This document shows, one piece after another, positions 36,918-42,449 of a stretch of 42,449 bases of DNA (positions within the stretch are counted from its first letter, which is position 1; every line of letters starts with the position of its first letter). Below the pieces are notes generated by a model. The model was not told the origin of the DNA. It saw only the letters and a list, made by a program, of their open reading frames with translations, and did not search any database. Origin of the DNA: Sedimenticola sp. (GTDB taxonomy: Bacteria > Pseudomonadota > Gammaproteobacteria > Chromatiales > Chromatiaceae). The position numbers and the translations under genes are program-made. The stretch is taken from NCBI GenBank assembly GCA_027008705.1, contig JALVEB010000025.1, forward strand, positions 1 to 42,449. Direction: 5' to 3'.

Positions 36918-37670
36918 ATGAATCATCACGGGAACGCCGACCTCGAAGCACCCCGTCGCGAAAGCCGTCTTGCGATGGCGCGTGAACTGCTCGCCCTGCT
37001 CGAGGCCGGAGACGATGAAGCCGCCGACCAGCAACTGGTCGCGATGTGCGGCGAGATGGATTCCGCGCTGTTTCACGAGGTGGGGCGCCTGACGCGCGAG
37101 CTGCACGAAGCCATGAACGGCTTCCTGCTCGACGACCGCGTCTCCGAGATCGCGCTGCACGAGATACCGGATGCCGCCGAGCGTCTGCGCTATGTCATCA
37201 CCACCACCGAACAGGCCGCGCACGCCACGCTCAACGCGGTCGAGCGCTCGCTGCCGCTGGCCGAGGAATTGCGCGATGGCGCCGAGGCCCTCGGCGAGGC
37301 ATGGGACCGCTTTCGCGGACGGCGCATGACGATCACCGATTTCAAATCGATGAGCCAGGATATCAGCGCCTTCCTGGATCTTGCGCGGGGTCATTCCTCC
37401 GCGTTGCAGACCCAGCTTTCCGAGGTGTTGATGGCGCAAGGCTATCAGGACATCACCGGGCAGATCATCAAGCGCGTCATCGAGCTGGTCGAGGATGTCG
37501 AAAAGCGTCTGGTCAACCTGGTGCGGATCACCGGCGACCGCTATCAGCGCGGCGGCGATCACACCGATCCAAGCGTGCTGGAAGGTCCGGTGGTGCCCGG
37601 CGTGGTCAGCGGAAACGTGGTGCATGGGCAAGACGACGTCGACGATCTGCTTTCCAGTCTCGGGTTCTGA
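36918..37670 (+). CDS. cheZ: CheY phosphatase CheZ
   Basis: This 250-residue, mostly helical dimeric phosphatase removes phosphate from CheY. The catalytic region GYQDITGQIIKRVIELV contains D178 and Q182, equivalent to the Asp/Gln pair of E. coli CheZ. After a flexible linker the C-terminus DDVDDLLSSLGF is the usual CheY-docking helix. It sits between cheY and cheA as in Pseudomonas. Confidence 0.95.
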   Translation: MNHHGNADLEAPRRESRLAMARELLALLEAGDDEAADQQLVAMCGEMDSALFHEVGRLTRELHEAMNGFLLDDRVSEIALHEIPDAAERLRYVITTTEQAAHATLNAVERSLPLAEELRDGAEALGEAWDRFRGRRMTITDFKSMSQDISAFLDLARGHSSALQTQLSEVLMAQGYQDITGQIIKRVIELVEDVEKRLVNLVRITGDRYQRGGDHTDPSVLEGPVVPGVVSGNVVHGQDDVDDLLSSLGF

Positions 37671-37707
37671 GCCCGCCGTCCCCCGAAGAACGACTTAGGA
37701 GCCAACC

Positions 37708-39765
37708 ATGAGTCTCGATGCGGATGACGAGATCCTTCAGGATTTCATCGTCGAAGCCAGTGAGATACTGGAACTGCTGTCCGAACAACTGGTCGACCTC
37801 GAACAGGCGCCGGATGATTTCGACCTGCTCAACGCGGTGTTTCGTGGTTTTCATACCATCAAGGGCGGCGCCGGTTTTCTGAACATCGAAAGCCTGGTCG
37901 AGGTCTGTCACCGCGCCGAGGACGTGTTCAACATCCTGCGCCAGGGACAGCGACCGGTGGATGCCGCGTTGATGGATGTGGTGCTGGAGGTGCTCGACGT
38001 GCTCAACGCGATGTTCGATGACATCCGCGAGGCGGTCGAACCCGAACCGGCCAGCCGCGAGCTGATCCGGCGGCTCGAAGAACTGGCGGTGCCGCTGGAC
38101 GAGGCGGCGGCGCCCACGGTCCCGGCGGCGCCCGAGCCGCCCGCGGCGTCGCCGGCTGGCGCCGACAACGCGCTCGACGAGCTGGTCGGGCAGGTGGCCG
38201 ATGGCGGCGACGAGGCCGTGGTCGGCGGCGACGACATCACCGAGGAAGAATTCGAGAAGCTGCTCGATGAATTGCACGGCGAGGGTCGCTTCTCGCCCGA
38301 CGCGCTGGCCTCGGGCGAAAGCGCCCCGCCGCCGGCCGCCGGCGGCGACGACATCAGCGAGGACGAGTTCGAGGCCCTGCTCGACGAGATGCACGGCAAG
38401 GGACGCCATCTCGGCAGGCCGCCCGCGCCGCAGCCGGCGGACGAGTCCGCGAGCGCGCCGCCGCCGGCGCCCGAAGCCGTGACGCCCGAGCCCGCGCCAC
38501 AAACGCCGCCGCCGGAACCCGTGGCGGAACCCGCGCCGGCCTCGAGAGCCGCGCCGAAAGCGTCCCCGAAAAGCGCGCCGAAGCCCAAGAGCGGCGCCGG
38601 CGAAACCACGGTGCGGGTCGATACCAAGCGTCTCGACGACATCATGAATATGGTCGGCGAGCTGGTCTTGGTGCGCAATCGTCTCGCCACTTTGCGCAGC
38701 TCGGTCGAAGACGAAAAGATGCTCAACGCGATCGCCAACCTCGACGTGGTCACCTCCGATCTGCAACTCTCGGTGATGAAGACCCGGATGCAGCCGATCA
38801 AGAAGGTCTTCGGGCGTTTCCCGCGCGTGATCCGCGATCTGGCGCGCAGTCTCAATAAGGAGATCGAGCTGGAGATGATCGGCGAGGATACCGATCTTGA
38901 TAAGAACCTGGTCGAATCCCTGGCCGATCCGCTGATCCATCTGGTGCGCAACGCGGTCGATCACGGTATCGAGATGCCCGACGAGCGCGAACGCATGGGC
39001 AAGCCGCGCACCGGCAAGGTGGTGTTGTCGGCCGCCCAGGAGGGCGACCATATCCTGCTTTCGATCCGTGACGACGGCAAGGGCATGGATCCCGACGTGC
39101 TGCGCCGCAAGGCGGTGGAGAAAGGCATGATGGATGCCGAGACCGCCGAGCGGCTCGATGACCGCGATTGCTACAACCTGATCTTCCAGCCCGGCTTTTC
39201 GACCAAGAGCGAGATCTCCGACGTCTCCGGCCGCGGGGTCGGCATGGATGTCGTCAAGACCCGCATCAGCGAGCTCAATGGGAGTGTCGAGATCGACTCC
39301 GAGAAAGGGCGGGGCAGTCTGATCGTGGTCAAGCTGCCGCTGACGCTGGCGATCCTGCCGACCCTGATGGTGGTGCTCGGCGACCAGCCGTTCGCCCTGC
39401 CGCTGGCGAGCGTGGTCGAGATCTTCAACCTCAGCGACAGCCGCACCAATGTCGTCGACGGACAGTTGACGGTGCGCGTGCGCGATCGCGCCCTGCCGCT
39501 GTTCTACCTGCGCAAATGGCTGGTCAACCGCTTCGATGGCGATGACGACAAGGGCGGGCATGTTGTCGTCGTCAATATGAACGGGATGCAGATCGGCCTG
39601 GTCGTCGATACCCTGCTCGGCCAGGAAGAGGTGGTCATCAAGCCGCTTGGCGCCTCGCTGCAGAACGTCGACGGGATGGCCGGCGCCACGATCACCGGGG
39701 ATGGCAAGATCGCATTGATTCTGGACGTGCCGGGGCTGTTGCGCCGATACGCCAGCCGCTATTGA
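37708..39765 (+). CDS. cheA: Chemotaxis histidine kinase CheA
   Basis: This 685-residue CheA begins with a P1 domain with the phosphorylated H49 in GFHTIKGGAGFL. The region where P2 would lie (about 130-300) is low-complexity and carries two copies of a motif, GGDDITEEEFEKLLDELHG (about 173-191) and GGDDISEDEFEALLDEMHG (about 212-230), separated and followed by Pro/Ala-rich linkers. P3 dimerisation starts DTKRLDDIMNMVGELVLVRN; the P4 ATPase has LVRNAVDHGIEMPDER, DDGKGMDPD and GRGVGMDVVKTRI; P5 is C-terminal. The standard P2 is not recognisable. In Pseudomonas cheB follows; here motC does. Confidence 0.95.
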   Translation: MSLDADDEILQDFIVEASEILELLSEQLVDLEQAPDDFDLLNAVFRGFHTIKGGAGFLNIESLVEVCHRAEDVFNILRQGQRPVDAALMDVVLEVLDVLNAMFDDIREAVEPEPASRELIRRLEELAVPLDEAAAPTVPAAPEPPAASPAGADNALDELVGQVADGGDEAVVGGDDITEEEFEKLLDELHGEGRFSPDALASGESAPPPAAGGDDISEDEFEALLDEMHGKGRHLGRPPAPQPADESASAPPPAPEAVTPEPAPQTPPPEPVAEPAPASRAAPKASPKSAPKPKSGAGETTVRVDTKRLDDIMNMVGELVLVRNRLATLRSSVEDEKMLNAIANLDVVTSDLQLSVMKTRMQPIKKVFGRFPRVIRDLARSLNKEIELEMIGEDTDLDKNLVESLADPLIHLVRNAVDHGIEMPDERERMGKPRTGKVVLSAAQEGDHILLSIRDDGKGMDPDVLRRKAVEKGMMDAETAERLDDRDCYNLIFQPGFSTKSEISDVSGRGVGMDVVKTRISELNGSVEIDSEKGRGSLIVVKLPLTLAILPTLMVVLGDQPFALPLASVVEIFNLSDSRTNVVDGQLTVRVRDRALPLFYLRKWLVNRFDGDDDKGGHVVVVNMNGMQIGLVVDTLLGQEEVVIKPLGASLQNVDGMAGATITGDGKIALILDVPGLLRRYASRY

Positions 39766-39797
39766 TCCCGCCAGCCGTGAACGCGGAGTAGCGCGGC

Positions 39798-40541
39798 ATG
39801 GATCCCCTCAGTATCGCTGGCATCCTCGTCGGCCTGGCGGCGGTCATCGGCGGCAACGCGCTCGACGGCGGCCACTTCGATGCCCTGATCAATGGCCCGG
39901 CGCTGCTCATCGTGCTCGGCGGCACCCTCGGCGCCATTCTGTTGCAGACGCCGCCGCGGGTCTTCGCGCATGCGCTGCGTCAGGCGGGACGCGTGTTCGC
40001 GCCGCCGCGCCTGCCGTTCGAGCATTCGCTGCAACAGATCATCGAATGGGCCAAGAAGGCGCGTCGAGAGGGCCTGCTCGGCCTCGAGCCGGTCGCCGAC
40101 CAGCAGAGCGATCCCTTCGTCCGCAAGGGCATCGAGCTGCTCGTGGACGGCAACGAACCCGAGGCCATCCGCGACATGCTCGAGGTGGAGCTCGACAGCC
40201 ATGAACAGCGGGATCTGCTGGCCGCGCGCGTGTTCGAGGGCATGGGCGGCTACGCGCCGACGATCGGCATTCTCGGCGCGGTCATGGGCCTGATCCATGT
40301 GATGCGAAACCTCGCCGATCCGTCGATGCTCGGTTCCGGCATCGCCACCGCCTTCGTCGCAACGATCTACGGCGTCGCTCTGGCCAATCTGTTTCTGTTG
40401 CCCTTCGCGAACAAGCTCAAGACCCTCGCTCAGTCCGGCGCGCGTTATCGCGAGATGATCATCGAGGGTTTGGTCGCGATCGCCGAGGGCGAGAATCCAC
40501 GCGCCATCGAGATCCGGCTGCGCGGTTTTTTGAACGGGTGA
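39798..40541 (+). CDS. motC: Flagellar stator protein MotC (MotA/PomA family)
   Basis: This 247-residue membrane protein has four membrane segments: two near the N-terminus (about 4-22 and 31-50) and two in the second half (YAPTIGILGAVMGLIHVM and GIATAFVATIYGVALANLFLL), with a cytoplasmic loop (EWAKKARREGLLGLE) that contacts the rotor. Gene order cheA-motC-motD-parC is that of Pseudomonas, so MotC rather than MotA is used. The coupling ion (H+ or Na+) cannot be set from the sequence by eye. Confidence 0.93.
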   Translation: MDPLSIAGILVGLAAVIGGNALDGGHFDALINGPALLIVLGGTLGAILLQTPPRVFAHALRQAGRVFAPPRLPFEHSLQQIIEWAKKARREGLLGLEPVADQQSDPFVRKGIELLVDGNEPEAIRDMLEVELDSHEQRDLLAARVFEGMGGYAPTIGILGAVMGLIHVMRNLADPSMLGSGIATAFVATIYGVALANLFLLPFANKLKTLAQSGARYREMIIEGLVAIAEGENPRAIEIRLRGFLNG

Positions 40542-40545
40542 TTCC

Positions 40546-41346
40546 ATGGCAAGAAGAAGACGCATCAAGCCGACCGAACACGAGAACCTGGAGCGCTGGC
40601 TGGTCTCCTATGCCGATTTCATCACCCTGCTGTTTGCGTTCTTCGTCGTCATGTATGCGATCTCGTCCGTGAACGAGGGCAAGTACCGGGTGCTGTCGCG
40701 GACCCTGGTCGAAGCCTTCGACCAGGGTCCCGGCGACGCCCCGATCGAGGTCGGCGATCCCACGCGCGAGGCGCTGCCGTTTCCCGCCGAGGCCGGCTCG
40801 GTGCGCGCCTCGAAGCCGCTTTCGACCCGCGACGAGACGCGTACCGGCGATGCGGAAAGCGCGCTCGATACACGTCTTCCGGCGATCGAGGAACGGTTGC
40901 GTGAAGCCCTTCAGGGCTTCGTCGACCGCGATCTCGTCGAGATCGCCAATCATGGCGACTGGATCAGTGTCGATATCAAAAGCCGCATGCTGTTTCGTAC
41001 CGGAAGCGCGGTGTTGTCGCTGGAAGCGCTCGCCGTGCTCGACAAGGTCGCGCGGATCCTGGCCCCGGACGACCACGAGATCCAGGTCGAAGGGCATACC
41101 GACAACGTGCCGATCCGCACGCGTCAGTATCCATCGAACTGGGAACTCTCGGCGGCGCGCGCCGCCAGCGTGGTCCATTTTCTTGCCGGCAAGGGCATCG
41201 CGCCGGCGCGCATGGCCGCGATCGGTTACGGTGAATACCGCCCGATCGCCGACAACGCCACCACCGAGGGACGACAGAAGAACCGCCGGGTTTCGCTCGT
41301 GATCCTCGGGCGGGGCGTCGACCCGGCGCGGGTGGCGGCGCCATGA
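40546..41346 (+). CDS. motD: Flagellar stator protein MotD (MotB family)
   Basis: This 266-residue stator partner has a basic cytoplasmic N-terminus, one membrane helix with the essential Asp24 in VSYADFITLLFAFFVVMYA, a periplasmic linker and an OmpA-like peptidoglycan-binding domain (GHTDNVPIRTRQYPSNWELS then RAASVV). It starts 4 bases after motC and overlaps parC by 4 bases. Confidence 0.94.
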   Translation: MARRRRIKPTEHENLERWLVSYADFITLLFAFFVVMYAISSVNEGKYRVLSRTLVEAFDQGPGDAPIEVGDPTREALPFPAEAGSVRASKPLSTRDETRTGDAESALDTRLPAIEERLREALQGFVDRDLVEIANHGDWISVDIKSRMLFRTGSAVLSLEALAVLDKVARILAPDDHEIQVEGHTDNVPIRTRQYPSNWELSAARAASVVHFLAGKGIAPARMAAIGYGEYRPIADNATTEGRQKNRRVSLVILGRGVDPARVAAP

Positions 41347-42134
41347 AGGTCTGGGCGATCGCCAACCAGAAGGGCGGGGTCGGCAAGACCACCACCACGG
41401 TCGCTCTCGGTGGCCTGCTCGCCGCTTGGGGGTTGCGCACGCTGCTGGTCGATGTCGACCCGCACGGTTCGCTGACCACCTATTTCCGTTATGACCCGGA
41501 TGCGGCGGAAGACAGCAGCTGGTCGCTGTTCGATGCCTCGGTCAAGCGCTATCCGCTGGACCCCCGCCGTCTGCTTCATCCCACCGGAACCGACGGGTTG
41601 GATCTGATCCCGTCGGCGATGCCGTTGGCCGCGCTGGAACGTCAGTCCGGCCAGCGCAAGGGACTGGGCCTGGTGCTGAAGCAGGCGTTCGGCGAGTTGC
41701 GGCGGGAGTACGACTATGTGCTGGTCGATTGCCCGCCGGTGCTCGGCATCCTGTTGATCAACGCCCTGGCCGCATGCCAACACCTGATCGTGCCGGTGCA
41801 GACCGAGTTTCTCGCCTTGAAAGGGCTGGAACGCATGACGCGCACCCTGGCGATGGTCGATCGCGCGCGTCCGCGCCCGCTGCCTTATACCGTTGTGCCG
41901 ACCTTCTTCGACAAGCGCACCAATGCCTCGCGCGAAAGCCTGCAAGTGTTGCGCACCACCTATCCGGAGGTGTTGTGGCCGGGCGTGATCCCGATGGACA
42001 CGCGCTTGCGCGAAGCGGCGCGCGCGGGCCTGCCGCCGGCGATCTACGACCCCCGCTCGCGCGGCGTGGTCGCATATTCGGAGTTGCTCGACTATCTGCG
42101 CACCGATGCGCCGGCGTCGGTCGCGGGCGTTTGA
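41343..42134 (+). CDS. parC: ParA-like ATPase for chemotaxis array positioning (ParC)
   Basis: This 263-residue ParA/Soj-family ATPase has deviant Walker A KGGVGKTT (10-17), VDVDPHGSLT and YDYVLVDCPPVLG. In Vibrio and Pseudomonas the ParA-like gene after motCD/cheA recruits chemotaxis arrays to the cell pole through ParP, and context assigns this gene that role. ATGA overlap with motD couples translation. ParP and CheW, usually next, are not found in the remaining 315 bases. The symbol is the chemotaxis ParC, not the topoisomerase subunit. Confidence 0.88.
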   Translation: MKVWAIANQKGGVGKTTTTVALGGLLAAWGLRTLLVDVDPHGSLTTYFRYDPDAAEDSSWSLFDASVKRYPLDPRRLLHPTGTDGLDLIPSAMPLAALERQSGQRKGLGLVLKQAFGELRREYDYVLVDCPPVLGILLINALAACQHLIVPVQTEFLALKGLERMTRTLAMVDRARPRPLPYTVVPTFFDKRTNASRESLQVLRTTYPEVLWPGVIPMDTRLREAARAGLPPAIYDPRSRGVVAYSELLDYLRTDAPASVAGV

Positions 42135-42200
42135 GACCTGGCGCCCGGGCGTTGTGGCAGGCTGGGAGATATTCCGATAATGAATCAGTCTCTTTACGAT

Positions 42201-42284
42201 TAACGCTCATGACACGGGGTGGCATCACTCCAAATCATGAAAAAATAAATGACTTGCCTGCTTGCGCATTTCCACCTTCGCAGG
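42201..42284 (+). repeat. Dispersed repeat C, right copy
   Basis: This 84-base stretch is the partner of 1423-1507 (minus strand). The two share TAACGCTCATGAC, CGGGGTGGCATCAC, GACTTG and GCTTGC in order. The hairpin GGGGTG-GCAT-CACTCC is kept with a wobble pair. A one-base gap separates the copies in the middle. Confidence 0.75.
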
Positions 42285-42289
42285 CCGGT

Positions 42290-42357
42290 TCAAGTACCGC
42301 GGAACCGGCTGTGGCGGGGCCGAAAAACCGCGTCGCGGCCCGATCCGCGGTACTTGA
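42290..42357. repeat. Perfect 14-bp inverted repeat
   Basis: TCAAGTACCGCGGA (42290-42303) and TCCGCGGTACTTGA (42344-42357) are perfect reverse complements. Inside, GGGCCG and CGGCCC can pair as well, so the whole 68 bases could form a long hairpin or cruciform. The right arm overlaps repeat A. Confidence 0.85.
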
Positions 42358-42383
42358 TCGGGCTTACGCCCTGTCAGGTCAAT
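42338..42383 (-). repeat. Dispersed repeat A, copy 2
   Basis: Read on the minus strand it matches 27143-27188 at 37 of 46 positions, with the same hairpin GCCCGATC-N10-GATCGGGC and the same leading ATTGACCTGACA. In this copy the loop is part of a separate 14-base inverted repeat, so two hairpins compete. Confidence 0.8.
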
Positions 42384-42449
42384 ATTATTTCAGCGGTTGG
42401 CTGGGTAGTTACCGTATTTCCACATTAAATAATCCGGAAATAGGTGTTT

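Larger units (their letters stand above)
42135..42449. other. Repeat-rich non-coding end region
   Basis: After parC no gene is well supported. The stretch contains repeat C (42201-42284), a 14-base inverted repeat with a 40-base loop (42290-42357) and repeat A in minus orientation (42338-42383), then an AT-richer end. One plus-strand frame from ATG 42209 stays open to the window edge (80 codons), but it runs through these repeats and the other copy of repeat C breaks the frame, so it is not called a gene. Confidence 0.6.

Noticed and set aside
42209-42449. Open frame to the window edge beginning MTRGGITPNHEKINDL
   Set aside because: It passes through repeat C, a 14-bp inverted repeat and repeat A, and the matching start at 1500 (minus) loses the frame after about 17 codons. 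It could be revived if sequence beyond 42449 shows a known family.

Overview
The window is GC-rich chromosomal DNA of a motile gammaproteobacterium. The evidence is the order metG-rnfABCDGE, the tig-clpP-clpX-lon-hupB-ppiD proteostasis block, and a polar-flagellum order (flhB-flhA-flhF-fleN-fliA-cheY-cheZ-cheA-motC-motD-parC) of the Pseudomonas/Vibrio type. A Chromatiales-like or other free-living or symbiotic Gammaproteobacteria source fits, but the sequence alone does not fix the genus. Almost all of it is ordinary core genome; no phage, transposase gene or CRISPR array is visible.

Layout. 1-1164 (minus): the front part of an exported YtcJ-like amidohydrolase, cut by the window edge. 1165-1638: non-coding, with one copy of a dispersed ~85 bp repeat. 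1639-1965: a Lys/Ala/Thr-repeat histone-H1/AlgP-like protein. 2086-3528: a HerA/DUF853 (YjgR-type) ATPase. 3836-5595: a two-gene unit of an unrecognised 410-residue protein translationally coupled to a COG2229 (MglA/Arf-like) small GTPase. 5693-12838 (minus): metG followed by the complete Rnf electron-transport operon. 12996-13910 (minus): polyphosphate kinase 2. 14162-18846: an M48 lipoprotein peptidase with TPRs, a Nudix/DUF4743 hydrolase and the tail-specific protease Prc. 18967-20386: prmB, a small overlapping hypothetical gene and tRNA-Leu(UAG). 20497-29907: tig, clpP, clpX, lon, hupB, tRNA-Val(UAC), tRNA-Asp(GUC) and ppiD, with recognisable control signals (heat-shock sigma-32-like promoter before lon, strong sigma-70 promoter before hupB, several strong terminators). 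30180-42134: flagellar export, flagellar placement/number, sigma-28, chemotaxis and stator genes. 42135-42449: repeat-rich non-coding DNA.

How the genes work together. The Rnf complex couples ferredoxin and NAD redox chemistry to an ion gradient, and such gradients drive flagellar stators such as MotCD. FlhF and FleN set flagellar position and number, FliA drives late flagellar and chemotaxis genes, CheA/CheY/CheZ pass the signal and ParC places the chemotaxis array at the pole. The flagellar set is incomplete here: fliOPQR are not upstream of flhB, cheB is missing between cheA and motC, and parP/cheW do not follow parC within the window. Tig, ClpXP, Lon, PpiD and Prc form a folding and proteolysis series across cytoplasm, inner membrane and periplasm.

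The least explained material is (i) the 410-residue protein/small GTPase pair and (ii) at least three families of short, hairpin-forming dispersed repeats in intergenic gaps (A: 27143-27188, 42338-42383, weakly 3713-3737; B: 5610-5654, 27203-27247; C: 1423-1507, 42201-42284). They combine in different ways, as composite REP/BIME-like elements do. All functional statements rest on reading motifs by eye; no database search was possible.
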